From NCBI GenBank assembly GCA_947061115.1, contig CAMSMU010000009.1, positions 1-40,321 of the forward strand: a stretch of 40,321 nt of DNA. The letters run 5' to 3'. Below the pieces are notes generated by a model, which was not told where the DNA came from, searched no databases, and saw only the letters and a program-made list of their open reading frames with translations. The translations under genes were made by a program, and so were the position numbers. Within the stretch, counting starts at the first letter, position 1; every line of letters begins with the position of its first letter. Source of the stretch: an uncultured Clostridium sp. Its GTDB lineage: Bacteria; Bacillota; Clostridia; TANB77; CAG-508. Shown in pieces: positions 8,655 to 17,813 of the stretch.

Positions 8655-9242
8655 ATGGATAAAGATAAAAATTCCAAAAATAATAAAGATAGTCAAGTAA
8701 GTACTAAACCTAATCCAAAGGAGAAAAAAGAAAAAATTAACTCAGAAATAAAACCAGTTGAGATTGAAAGTATTGAGCAAACTGAAGAATCTAATGACAT
8801 ATATTCTGATTCTTTTCAGCTTGATTTAGCTGTTTTAAATGAAGTTAGTAAAGTAGCTAAAATGGGTATGGACTCTATTTCTTATTTATCACCTAAAGTT
8901 ACAGATAGAGAATTAAGAAAAGAATTAGTTGCCATGTATTCACAATATGGTAATGTGCAAAGTCAAATTAATCAACATTTTGAAAAATATGGTGAAATTC
9001 CAGATTCTACACCTTTAAGAAATAAAATGATGAGTTTTGCTGGTGTTCAATTTAACACTTTAAAAGATAAGAGTAATTCACATATCGCTGAGATTATGAT
9101 ACAAGGAACTTTAATGGGGGTTATTGCATGTCAAAAAATACTAAATTGTAAATTAGATGTTCAAAAAAGTACTACTGAACTTATAAAAGATTTTAATAAA
9201 TTTCAAAGAGAAAATATAGACAAATTAAATGCATATCTTTAA
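8655..9242 (+). CDS. helical-bundle protein, possibly spore-coat/ferritin-like
   Basis: 195 residues from the ATG at 8655, chosen because GGAGGT ends five bases before it; a TTG four codons earlier would overlap that ribosome site. Residues 1-55 are lysine/glutamate-rich and disordered-looking. Residues 60-195 are predominantly helical without a membrane segment (FQLDLAVLNEVSKVAKMG; AEIMIQGTLMGVIACQKIL), reminiscent of four-helix CotF/ferritin-like proteins of sporulating Firmicutes. I see no certain metal ligands. Function is inferred only from the fold impression. Confidence 0.7.
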   Translation: MDKDKNSKNNKDSQVSTKPNPKEKKEKINSEIKPVEIESIEQTEESNDIYSDSFQLDLAVLNEVSKVAKMGMDSISYLSPKVTDRELRKELVAMYSQYGNVQSQINQHFEKYGEIPDSTPLRNKMMSFAGVQFNTLKDKSNSHIAEIMIQGTLMGVIACQKILNCKLDVQKSTTELIKDFNKFQRENIDKLNAYL

Positions 9243-9257
9243 TAGTAAATAAAAATT

Positions 9258-9282
9258 AAGAGGGTCTAAAATGGGCCCTCTT
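9258..9282. terminator. bidirectional terminator
   Basis: AAGAGGGTC (9258-9266) pairs with GGCCCTCTT (9274-9282), placed between two convergent genes whose stop codons are at 9242 and 9295. T-rich tails exist on both sides. Confidence 0.75.
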
Positions 9283-9294
9283 GCTTAATATTTC

Positions 9295-10266
9295 TTATTG
9301 ATTATTATTTTGATCAATATTTGGAACATCTTGTGCATTTACTACTTGTGGATTGCTATTATCAATTCCTTTTTCTTTTACTAAGTTTTCATAAAATGCT
9401 ATTGTTGCAAATGCTGTATATGGTGCTATTATTGCTGTACCAATGTTTGCAACAAGTGTTGAAATTATTCCTGCTCCAAATCCACCTACTAGACCACTTA
9501 CAAATCCTACTAAGAAATACCATCCAAAGAAAGATAGCATTAAGCAAAAATATCTTCCTCTATTTCCTTTCATTAATGTTGCACTTTCTATTACAGCATC
9601 TTTTGGATCTATTCCTTCTTTTATTACAGCTATATAGTATGCTAATACATATAGTAAAAGTTTTATTGCTAAGAATATTGCTAAAGCTATATAAACTATA
9701 GAGCAAATTACTGCTCCTACTATTGCTCCAACTGATGCACCTGCTAACACATTTGCTAATGCTTGTGTTTCTGCATCACGACTATAAAGTGAATCTAAAT
9801 CATCATAACTATAATCATATGTATAAGAATATGGTGTTTGATAATATCCTGAATAATATGTTTTTGAGCTTACACCTGCTGATCCCATTAAAGCGAATAT
9901 TGCTCCTCCTATTAATGCTATCATTATTACTAATGGTATTATAGCTAATAATATGCACCACCATACTTTTTTGATGATTTCCCATGCTATTTTCCAACTA
10001 AGTCCAAAATTTTTGAACCCTATTGTTAGAAAATCTACATAACCAACTTCATCTCCTTTTTTTAAATGATAGTAAGAATATGCTATACCATATGTTAATG
10101 CTGGTGTTATTAGAAATTCTACTATTGAAAATATTGATGATACTTTATCTACTAATAATGTTAATACAAATATAATTGCAGCATATATAATAGATATAAT
10201 TATGGCTTTTTGCCATTTACCTTGCAAATTTTGTTTTGCTTCTTGTCTTAGTTCTTTTGCATTCAT
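9295..10266 (-). CDS. DUF975-family integral membrane protein
   Basis: 323 residues. The opening MNAKELRQEAKQNLQGKWQK is the hallmark of DUF975 proteins, followed by about six membrane helices (about 22-42, 48-70, 102-132, 175-215, 243-270, 275-300). A tyrosine-rich extramembrane loop (about 135-160, YYSGYYQTPYSYTYDYSYDD) and an asparagine/glutamine-rich tail are specific to this protein. Function of the family is unknown. It follows fmt on the same strand after 75 bases and may have its own promoter. Confidence 0.85.
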   Translation of the reverse strand: MNAKELRQEAKQNLQGKWQKAIIISIIYAAIIFVLTLLVDKVSSIFSIVEFLITPALTYGIAYSYYHLKKGDEVGYVDFLTIGFKNFGLSWKIAWEIIKKVWWCILLAIIPLVIMIALIGGAIFALMGSAGVSSKTYYSGYYQTPYSYTYDYSYDDLDSLYSRDAETQALANVLAGASVGAIVGAVICSIVYIALAIFLAIKLLLYVLAYYIAVIKEGIDPKDAVIESATLMKGNRGRYFCLMLSFFGWYFLVGFVSGLVGGFGAGIISTLVANIGTAIIAPYTAFATIAFYENLVKEKGIDNSNPQVVNAQDVPNIDQNNNQ

Positions 10267-10342
10267 ATTTATTCCCCTTTCATTTTAAATTCTATTACAT
10301 TATATATTAAAAAATTCCTAATATCACTCATTAGTTTAATAT

Positions 10343-11362
10343 TTATTCAAAAATTTTTCCGGATTGTAAATTATTTCCATTTAAAAAACTTTTCCAGTCC
10401 ATTTTTTTAGCATTTTCTCCTTGTAATTCTAATATTTCTAAAACACCATCTATTGTTTTTACATATAAACCTTTTTTATTATCTGAAAATAATATAGTTC
10501 CATTTTCTAAACCATTTATTCTATATTCATATTCTTCTAATTCTGGAAATTTTTCTTTTATCTCATCAATTGTTCTAATTTTTACTTTCCATATTTTTAT
10601 TTTTTTATCATCTAAAATAGTATAGGCACCAATAATAGGATTTAAACCTCTTATTAAACTTTTTATTTCATATGATGATTTATTCCAATCTATTTTTGCC
10701 ATATCTTTATTAAGCATTGGTGCAAGTGTAAAATCTTCACCCTGTTTTTGAGCTCCTATCTCTTTTTTTATTTGTTCTAATGTTTTTCCTTCTTTATTAA
10801 CAATTTTATCTATTTTTTCTATTGTTTTTTGTAAAAGATTGGCTCCTATTTTACTTAGTCTATCCCAAAGTTCTCCCGTAGTTTCATCTTCTCCTATTGA
10901 AACTTCGTCTTTTAAGATCATATCTCCTGTGTCCATTCCTTCATCCATAAACATAGTAGTAACACCTGTTACTTTATCTCCATTTAAAACAGACCATTGT
11001 ATTGGTGCTGCACCTCTATATTTTGGTAGTAGTGAACCATGTACATTTATAGAACCATATTTAGGTATATCTAATAATTCTTTTGGCAATATTTTTCCAT
11101 ATGCTACTACACATAATAAATCTGGATTAAGTTCTCTTATTTCATTTATAAATTCTTCATTATTTCTTACTTTTAGTGGTTGATATATTTTTATATTATT
11201 TTCTAATGCAAATTCTTTTACAGGTGTATAAATCATTTTCATTCCTCTACCTTTTGGTTTATCTGGATTTGTTACAACTGCTAATATTTCATTACCACTA
11301 TTATATATTTTTTCTAATGAGTCCCTTGCAAAATCTGGTGTGCCCATAAATACAATTTTCAT
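10343..11362 (-). CDS. fmt: methionyl-tRNA formyltransferase
   Basis: 339 residues. Rossmann-type N-domain with N106 and H108 (SINVHGS), the formyl-donor loop SLLPKYRGAAPIQW and D144 (MDEGMDTGD), which together make the family's catalytic site; a C-terminal OB-like tRNA-binding domain follows from about residue 205. It formylates Met-tRNA for initiation using 10-formyl-THF, which FolD upstream helps to supply. It forms a run with def, priA and folD; the 98-base gap to def holds two nested inverted repeats. Confidence 0.96.
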   Translation of the reverse strand: MKIVFMGTPDFARDSLEKIYNSGNEILAVVTNPDKPKGRGMKMIYTPVKEFALENNIKIYQPLKVRNNEEFINEIRELNPDLLCVVAYGKILPKELLDIPKYGSINVHGSLLPKYRGAAPIQWSVLNGDKVTGVTTMFMDEGMDTGDMILKDEVSIGEDETTGELWDRLSKIGANLLQKTIEKIDKIVNKEGKTLEQIKKEIGAQKQGEDFTLAPMLNKDMAKIDWNKSSYEIKSLIRGLNPIIGAYTILDDKKIKIWKVKIRTIDEIKEKFPELEEYEYRINGLENGTILFSDNKKGLYVKTIDGVLEILELQGENAKKMDWKSFLNGNNLQSGKIFE

Positions 11363-11379
11363 ATAAACTCTCCTTTAAA

Positions 11380-11433
11380 CTGTTATAATAATTATAACAG
11401 AATGTAGTAAAATTTTTATTTTATTACATTCTG
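11380..11433. repeat. two overlapping inverted repeats between def and fmt
   Basis: CTGTTATAA/TTATAACAG (11380-11400) is a perfect 9-bp dyad. It shares its CAG with the arm of a larger one: 11398-11412 pairs with 11419-11433 (15 bp, one G-T wobble, six-base loop). In the minus-strand transcript the two stems are mutually exclusive at the shared bases. Confidence 0.6.
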
Positions 11434-11460
11434 TAATCTTATTGGTCTATTTATTAATAA

Positions 11461-11943
11461 TTACTTTTTTTCTTCTGGATCTAAATATTCCATAGTTCCT
11501 GGTTCCATTATATCTACAAATAATTTTCCATCTAAATGATCTATTTCATGTGCTAAAGCTTGTGCTAAAAGTTCTTTACCTTTTATTGTTATTTGTTCTC
11601 CATTTTCGTTTAGTGCTTTAACCGTAACTTCTTTTGGTCTAACTACTTTTGCAAATTGATTTGGAAAGCTCAAACACCCTTCTTCTACCTCTTGTTTTCC
11701 TTTTTGTTTCACAATAACTGGGTTTACTAATTTAATTGGTCCGCTTCCGTCTTGTATATCTATTACTACTAGCCTTTTTAGTATTCCCACTTGTACTGCA
11801 GATATTCCCACACCATTTGCAACTTGCATTGTTTCTAGCATATCTTGTAATAATTCTTTAACCTTTTCGTCTATAACTTCAACGTCTTTAGATTTTTTTC
11901 TTAATATATCGTCTCCATCTTTCCTTATTTGTCTAATTGCCAT
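11461..11943 (-). CDS. def: peptide deformylase
   Basis: 160 residues. The three family motifs are seen: G44-VGISAVQ, E88-GCLS with the metal-binding C90, and H132-EIDH with both histidines. It removes the formyl group from nascent proteins. It sits 20 bases downstream of priA. The first motif reads GVGISAVQ instead of the common GxGLAAxQ. Confidence 0.96.
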   Translation of the reverse strand: MAIRQIRKDGDDILRKKSKDVEVIDEKVKELLQDMLETMQVANGVGISAVQVGILKRLVVIDIQDGSGPIKLVNPVIVKQKGKQEVEEGCLSFPNQFAKVVRPKEVTVKALNENGEQITIKGKELLAQALAHEIDHLDGKLFVDIMEPGTMEYLDPEEKK

Positions 11944-11963
11944 GTTTCGATTTCCTTTCTATA

Positions 11964-14183
11964 TTATATCATATTATTTGGATTTAATATTATATTAACT
12001 CTTGCTGTATGTGTTTTCATATTTACAAATTCATTAAATGCATCTAATAATAACATATTAATTCTGTTATCATATTTGCATTTAATTATCATACGCCATC
12101 TATACCTATCTTTAATTTTATCTATTGGTGATGGAAGAGGACTATATAATAAAAGCCCAAACTTCTCTTGTATTACTCTTTGTTTTAAATATTGGTGTAA
12201 TTCTTTTGCTACATTCTTTAGTTCACTAATGTTTTTGGATGACATATCTATTAAAATTATATCGCAAAATGGTGGATATTTCAATTGTTTTCTTAATTCA
12301 ATTTCTGAATTATAAAATAAATTATAATCTTGCATTTTAGAATATTCAATAGCATAATTATCTGGATTGTATGTTTGTATAATTACTCTTCCCTCGCATT
12401 CTCCTCTTCCTGCTCTTCCTGCAACTTGTGTTAATGTTTGAAATGTTCTTTCTGCTGCCCTAAAATCTCCTAAATTTAAGCTACTATCTGCTGAAATAAC
12501 TCCAACTAATGTTACATTTGGAAAATGATGTCCTTTTACAACCATTTGAGTACCAATTAAAATATCTATATTTTCATTTTTGAACTTATCTAATATCTGC
12601 TCATGTGAATTCTTTTTGGAAACAGTATCTATATCCATTCTAATTGTAGACGCCTTAGGAAAAATATTTTTTATTTCATCTTCTAACTTTTGGGTACCTG
12701 CTCCAAAATATTTTATATTTTTACTATTACATTCTGGACATGTAGTTACTACTTTTTGCTCAAATCCACAATAATGACATTTCAATTTATTTACATTTTT
12801 GTGATATGTCATTGCTATATTACATCTTTTGCATTTTACTGTATATCCACAATCTCTACACATTATGAATGTAGAGAATCCTCTTCTATTTAGAAATAAT
12901 ATTGTTTGCTTTTTAGTTTCTAAATTTTTAGCTATCTCTTCTTCTAGTTTTCTACTTATCATTGATCTATTTCCATTAGCTAATTCGTTTCTTAAATCTA
13001 CTATTTCTACTACTGGAAGATTTGATTTATTTGCTCTTTTTGTAAGTGTTAATATCTGTATTTTTTCATTTCGTGCTTTGTAATATGTGTCCATATCTGG
13101 TGTTGCACTTCCTAATATTAACGGAATGCTTTTTTGATTTGCTATATATTCTGCAACTTCTTTTGCATTATATCTAGGAGTCATTTCTGATACATATGAT
13201 TCGTCATGTTCTTCATCAATTATAATCAAGCCTAAATTTACTGCTGGCGCAAATATAGCAGATCTTGCACCTATAATTATTTTTGCTTTTCCATCTTTTA
13301 TTTTATTCCATTGATCATATCTTTCACCTATTGATAGTTTACTATGAAGCACAGCAATTTGTTCCTGTCCAAATCTTGCTATAAATCTATCTACTGTTTG
13401 TGGAGTTAATGATATTTCTGGTACTAACATTATGCTACTTTTATTTTCTTTTAATTTTTTTTCTATAAGTCTTATATATATTTCTGTTTTTCCAGAACCA
13501 GTTACTCCAAATAAAAGATATGTTTTTGGTTCATTTATGCTGTTTATTGCTATTTGCTGCTCATCTGTTAGTTCTATATTAGATTCCTTTTTTTCTACTT
13601 TATGAATAAATGGATTTCTTTCTATTTGCGTTTTATCTATTTCTAAATATCCATTTTTTATAAGAGTGTTTACTACTGCTCTTGAAGCATCAGTAAATAA
13701 TTCTATATCTTGCATTGTGGCTGATTCATTTCTAATTAAAAATTCTAATACATTTTTTTGTTTTTCTGATTTTATTTTGTTTGACTCTATGTCTTCATTA
13801 ATTTCGTCTATTTCTTTTGCAAGAGTTATTAAATTTATTGTTCTTTCTTTTACTCTATTTTCTATATCTTTACCTGTAGTTCCTGGTGGTAACATCAGTT
13901 TTAGGCAATCAGATATATTACATATATATCTTTTTGCCATCCATTTTGCCATGTTTATATGTTCTTCTTTTACTTTAGAATCTTCTAATTTTAAAATTGG
14001 TTTTACTTTATATTCTGATTTTTCTTTAATTCCTACCACAATCCCATCTTCTGGTCTCTTCATATTCCCAAATGGTACCAAAACTCTGTTTCCTATTTCA
14101 ATGTTCATATCTTCAGGAATTTCATAATCAAATATTTTATTAAGTGTTTTTACTGATGTACTTATAATTACTTCTGCTACCAT
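11964..14183 (-). CDS. priA: primosomal replication-restart helicase PriA
   Basis: 739 residues. N-terminal DNA-binding part (1-200), Walker A GVTGSGKT (226-233), helicase box DEEHDESY, and two zinc-binding clusters visible as CRDCGYTVKCKRC and CHYCGF...CPEC, then the conserved GTQMVVKGHHFPNVTLVG and QVAGRAGRG helicase motifs. It reloads the replisome at stalled forks. It starts nine bases after folD with AGGAGA as ribosome site. Confidence 0.96.
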   Translation of the reverse strand: MVAEVIISTSVKTLNKIFDYEIPEDMNIEIGNRVLVPFGNMKRPEDGIVVGIKEKSEYKVKPILKLEDSKVKEEHINMAKWMAKRYICNISDCLKLMLPPGTTGKDIENRVKERTINLITLAKEIDEINEDIESNKIKSEKQKNVLEFLIRNESATMQDIELFTDASRAVVNTLIKNGYLEIDKTQIERNPFIHKVEKKESNIELTDEQQIAINSINEPKTYLLFGVTGSGKTEIYIRLIEKKLKENKSSIMLVPEISLTPQTVDRFIARFGQEQIAVLHSKLSIGERYDQWNKIKDGKAKIIIGARSAIFAPAVNLGLIIIDEEHDESYVSEMTPRYNAKEVAEYIANQKSIPLILGSATPDMDTYYKARNEKIQILTLTKRANKSNLPVVEIVDLRNELANGNRSMISRKLEEEIAKNLETKKQTILFLNRRGFSTFIMCRDCGYTVKCKRCNIAMTYHKNVNKLKCHYCGFEQKVVTTCPECNSKNIKYFGAGTQKLEDEIKNIFPKASTIRMDIDTVSKKNSHEQILDKFKNENIDILIGTQMVVKGHHFPNVTLVGVISADSSLNLGDFRAAERTFQTLTQVAGRAGRGECEGRVIIQTYNPDNYAIEYSKMQDYNLFYNSEIELRKQLKYPPFCDIILIDMSSKNISELKNVAKELHQYLKQRVIQEKFGLLLYSPLPSPIDKIKDRYRWRMIIKCKYDNRINMLLLDAFNEFVNMKTHTARVNIILNPNNMI

Positions 14184-14192
14184 TAATTTCTC

Positions 14193-15038
14193 CTAATTTT
14201 GCAATTTAGCTGCTTCTACTACATTCGACATTAGCATAGCTATTGTCATTGGACCTACTCCTCCTGGTACTGGTGTAATATATGAAGCTTTATCTTTGAT
14301 TTTTTCAAAATCTACATCTCCACATAATTTACCATCATCATCTCTGTTCATTCCAACATCTATTATTACAGCTCCTTCTTTTATAATATCTTCAGTTACA
14401 ATATTTCTCTTACCTGCTGCTGCAATTATTATATCTGCATCTTCTAATTCTTTTTTTAATTCCTTTGTTCTAGAATGGCATATTGTAACTGTTGCATTTT
14501 TAGATAACATACATTGTGCCATTGGCTTTCCTACTATATTACTTCTACCTATTATACATACTTTCTTTCCTTCTATTTCAATTTTATATTTTTCAAACAT
14601 TTTCATAATTCCTAATGGAGTGCAAGGAATAAAACCAGCTTGTCCTATGCACAAGTTTCCCACATTATATGGATTAAATCCATCTACATCTTTTTCTGGT
14701 AAAATTGTATCAAATGCCTCTTGTATATTTAGAGGTTTTGGAATTGGACTTTGAAGTAATATTCCATTTATTTTATCATCTTTATTTAAATCCTTTATTA
14801 AATCTAATAGACTTTTTTGAGAAATATCACTTTTAAGTAAGTATTCTTCATATTCTATGCCTATTTCCTCACAAGCTTTGCTTTTATTTCTAACATATAC
14901 CTTTGAAGCATCATTATCTCCAACCATTATTACAGCCAAATGTGGTATTATTCCTTTTTCTTTTAAAGTAGTCACTTCTTTTTTTAAACCTTCTCTAATT
15001 TCTTTTGCCAAAGCTTTTCCATCTATTATCTCTCCCAT
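14193..15038 (-). CDS. folD: methylene-THF dehydrogenase/cyclohydrolase FolD
   Basis: 281 residues. Active-site segment VYVRNKSKACEEIGI (Y and K residues), LQSPIPKPLN, the NADP site GRSNIVGKPMAQ with the following CHSRT, and the terminal PVPGGVGPMTIAML are all canonical. It converts 5,10-methylene-THF to 10-formyl-THF, the donor used by Fmt further down the same run. First gene of folD-priA-def-fmt. A TAGACT-17-TATTAT promoter overlaps the terminator of the preceding gene. Confidence 0.97.
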   Translation of the reverse strand: MGEIIDGKALAKEIREGLKKEVTTLKEKGIIPHLAVIMVGDNDASKVYVRNKSKACEEIGIEYEEYLLKSDISQKSLLDLIKDLNKDDKINGILLQSPIPKPLNIQEAFDTILPEKDVDGFNPYNVGNLCIGQAGFIPCTPLGIMKMFEKYKIEIEGKKVCIIGRSNIVGKPMAQCMLSKNATVTICHSRTKELKKELEDADIIIAAAGKRNIVTEDIIKEGAVIIDVGMNRDDDGKLCGDVDFEKIKDKASYITPVPGGVGPMTIAMLMSNVVEAAKLQN

Positions 15039-15083
15039 ATCATTCTCCTTTTAATTTTTTTCTATAATATCATAAAAAGAAAA

Positions 15084-15103
15084 AAAAGTCTATTATGACT
15101 TTT
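15084..15103 (-). terminator. terminator of the prepilin-like pair, overlapping the folD promoter
   Basis: AAAAGTC (15084-15090) and GACTTTT (15097-15103) form a 7-bp stem whose minus-strand exit is a run of eight T. The T-run also forms part of the spacer of a TAGACT-17-TATTAT promoter pointing at folD. Confidence 0.6.
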
Positions 15104-15136
15104 AAAATTTATAACAATTACATATATGAATATTTA

Positions 15137-15155
15137 AGGCGACTTATAGTCGCCT
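15137..15155. repeat. AGGCGACT/AGTCGCCT perfect dyad downstream of the prepilin-like gene
   Basis: Eight-bp perfect arms with a three-base loop (TAT), 26 bases beyond the stop codon of the 387-residue gene. On the minus strand it reads G-D-Y-K-S-P-stop, the same peptide signature as the N-terminus of the prepilin-like genes, so it may be a remnant of another copy's start. Confidence 0.7.
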
Positions 15156-15181
15156 AATGTATAATGATTTAAATACTAGAA

Positions 15182-16345
15182 TTACATATATAAAGTACAT
15201 CTGAAACCAACACCACTATTACAAAAACTCTCAAGTCGGTAGCTACGTACAGCTGCTGGATAATCTAAAGCTATATCACCATAATCACCCCCACGAAAAA
15301 CGCAAGGATGGCTACCATTAGTATATGTTGAAACCTCTGTTGTCCATTCTCTTACATTGCCTCCAATATCATATATATTTTTTTCTGCATGATAACCTGT
15401 ATTTTCTAGTTTATTGGTTCCGCAATTATCTCCTACACTATTTACAGCATATGTTCCAATTTCTCCATCAATAAACTTTAATGCTGTATCACATGAATAG
15501 CTACTACATAGTCTTGATTTTCCTGTATATATTTTCTCTGCCAAATTTTTTGCTTCATCTCTTGTTACCCAATTATATGCATTCAATCCTGACTGTATTT
15601 TTCCAATCTCTGATGTTGTTGTATGTGATGTTCTTGCTGTATCACACCCTACTTCATATCTTCCTATATAATATCCCCCATACTTCTGTATACTAATTCT
15701 TTCTTGCTCTGAGATTGCTTCATGAAAATAATATGATGTGTCATCTACTCTTTGTATTTTATGGCTTCCATCTTCATCTTTTTCATTTAATTTTATTTGT
15801 CTATAATTCCAATCATCTCTTGTAAATGCATATCTATCATATTTTAGTGTATTATTTGATCCATCTAAAGTACATGGTATCCATACAAATTGATTTCCAA
15901 CTGTATCACTATTATTTGCACTTACATCTTCTATTACTATTCCTTCATTTACTGTTTGATCAGGGTTTACTACTTTAAATCCCGCTGGAACAACTACTCT
16001 ATTTCCTTCTTTATCTGTTGTTTCGGTATTTTCTTTTTCTTCTCCTGTTATTTTATCTATTACTATTTTATTTCCATCTAATCCTAAATTCTTTAATGTT
16101 TCGTCATATACATCTTCAAAGTTTTTCATTTCACTTGCTTCATTTGCCTCTGCTTCTCTCCATGTATTTGCTGCATTTTTGGCTCTACTAAATAATCCAT
16201 TATTTCCTACTGTTAAACTTATGGCTATTCCTGCTAATATTAGCAAAACTATTATTGTTACAACCAGTGCTATTAGTGTTATTCCTGCGAGTGATTTATA
16301 ATCGCCCATACGATTATTTTTTGTTTCTTCTAATTTTTTTATCAT
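15182..16345 (-). CDS. prepilin-like protein with C-terminal FGE-sulfatase/lectin-fold domain (copy 1)
   Basis: 387 residues. Residues 15-45 hold a prepilin-type segment (GITLIALVVTIIVLLILAGI) with Ala where type IV prepilins have Glu at +5, then an alpha-helical spacer (50-100). The C-terminal 250 residues carry FGE-sulfatase (SUMF1-type, C-type lectin fold) marks: NQFVWIPC, GGYYIGRYEVG, NWVTRDEAKNLAE, NIYDIGGNVREWT, FRGGDYG and the closing GFRC. Probably an exported surface or pilus-tip-like protein rather than an enzyme. It has GGAGG before the ATG, follows copy 2 after a short gap without promoter, and ends at a terminator. The last 40 residues differ strongly from copy 2 while the centre is nearly identical. 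Confidence 0.85.
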   Translation of the reverse strand: MIKKLEETKNNRMGDYKSLAGITLIALVVTIIVLLILAGIAISLTVGNNGLFSRAKNAANTWREAEANEASEMKNFEDVYDETLKNLGLDGNKIVIDKITGEEKENTETTDKEGNRVVVPAGFKVVNPDQTVNEGIVIEDVSANNSDTVGNQFVWIPCTLDGSNNTLKYDRYAFTRDDWNYRQIKLNEKDEDGSHKIQRVDDTSYYFHEAISEQERISIQKYGGYYIGRYEVGCDTARTSHTTTSEIGKIQSGLNAYNWVTRDEAKNLAEKIYTGKSRLCSSYSCDTALKFIDGEIGTYAVNSVGDNCGTNKLENTGYHAEKNIYDIGGNVREWTTEVSTYTNGSHPCVFRGGDYGDIALDYPAAVRSYRLESFCNSGVGFRCTLYM

Positions 16346-16419
16346 TTTTCATCCTCCTTTGTTTTTATAATTATTGTTTATTTCTTTAATGTTGTTTATA
16401 TCATTGTTTTTTATTTATT

Positions 16420-17596
16420 CTACATATATAAAGTAACTCTAAAACCGAATATGACCATAGTAACTATTATTATTACTGAAACTGCGGTAACATGCTGGAA
16501 CATCTAAAGCAGTACTACCATAATCACCTCCGCGAAGAACGTAAGGACTTCCAGTATTATTATATGTTTCTGTTGTCCATTCACCTACATTTCCTCCCAT
16601 GTCATATATATTTTTCATTGCATGATATCCTGTATTTTCTAATTTAGTTGTACTTGAGGTTGTTTTATTGTTATCCCCTGTGCTTTCTACTGCATATGTT
16701 CCACCTATAAATTGTAATGCCGTATCCCATGCATAACTACTACATAGTCTTGATTTTCCTGTATATATTCTCTCTGCTAAATTTTTTGCTTCATCTCTTG
16801 TTACCCAATTATATGCATTTAAACCTGACTGTATTTTTCCAATCTCTGATGTTGTTGTATGTGATGTTCTTGCTGTATCACACCCTACTTCATATCTTCC
16901 TATATAATATCCCCCATACTTCTGTATACTAATTCTTTCTTGCTCTGAGATTGCTTCATGAAAATAATATGATGTATCATCTGCTCTTTGTATTTTATAG
17001 CTTCCATCTTCATCTTTTTCATTTAATTTTGTTTGTCTAAATTTCCAATCATCTCTTGCATAAGCATATCTATCATATTTTAATGTGTTATTTGATCCAT
17101 CTACCCCGCAAGGTACCCACACAAATTGATTTCCAACTGTATCATCATTATTTGCTGATGCATCTTCTATTACTATTCCTTCATTTACTGTTTGATCTGG
17201 ATTAATTACTTTAAATCCTGCTGGTATTACCACTCTATTTCCATTTTTATCTGTCGTTTCTGTATTTGTTTTTTCTTGTCCTGTTATTTTATCCATTATT
17301 ATTTTATTATCTTCTTCACTTTTATCTAATTCTAAATTATTTAATGTTGTATCATAAGTATTTGCAAAACTTTGCATCTCATCTAATTCATTGTATTCTG
17401 CTTTTCTCCATGTGTTTGCTGCATTTTTTGTTCTACTAAATAGCCCATTATTTCCTACTGTTAGATTTATTGCTATTCCTGCTAATATTAGCAAAACTAT
17501 TATTGTGACTACTAGTGCTATTAATGTTATTCCTTTAGGTGACTGATAGTCGCTCCTACGATCGTTTTCCATACTCTCGGATTTATTTATCACCAT
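16420..17596 (-). CDS. prepilin-like protein with FGE-sulfatase/lectin-fold domain (copy 2), C-terminal frameshift
   Basis: The open frame runs from ATG 17596 to a TAG at 16439, 385 residues ending YYGHIRF. Reading one base out of frame at the last codons restores G-F-R-V-T-L-Y-M and a TAG at 16422-16420, matching the end of copy 1 (GFRCTLYM), so a one-base insertion near 16446-16452 has removed the conserved final strand. Otherwise organised as copy 1: prepilin segment (SPKGITLIALVVTIIVLLIL), helical spacer, lectin-like domain with GGYYIGRYEVG, NIYDMGGNVGEWT and LRGGDYG. AAAGGAG precedes the ATG and a promoter lies at 17643-17671. It and copy 1 form a tandem duplication of about 1.25 kb. Confidence 0.8.
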
Positions 17597-17642
17597 ATTT
17601 TTATTCTCCTTTGTTTGAAATTATTGTTAATTGCTTTCATTA

Positions 17643-17671
17643 TTTATATCATATCATTTTTTATTTTGCAA
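17643..17671 (-). promoter_or_regulatory. promoter of the prepilin-like pair
   Basis: TTGCAA at 17666-17671, 17-base spacer, TATAAA at 17643-17648 on the minus strand, 47 bases ahead of copy 2. The gap before copy 1 is a diverged copy of this region that has kept the TATAAA but has no visible -35. Confidence 0.5.
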
Positions 17672-17813
17672 TTATTATTACTTTCTTTTTAGATTTGTTT
17701 TTATTATTATTTCTATTATTAAATTTATTATTCTTTTGGTAATATTATATTTTCATTTGGCGACCATTGATCAGCCATACAACCTTTTTTTGTAAAAAGG
17801 AACCGTCTCACGC

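Noticed and set aside
8510-8655. A CtsR operator at clpP
   Set aside because: No tandem GGTCAAA heptads could be found near the promoter.
17725-17775. Sixteen-codon frame M-A-D-Q-W-S-P-N-E...
   Set aside because: No ribosome site and too short to judge; its first codons coincide with a dyad-like sequence.
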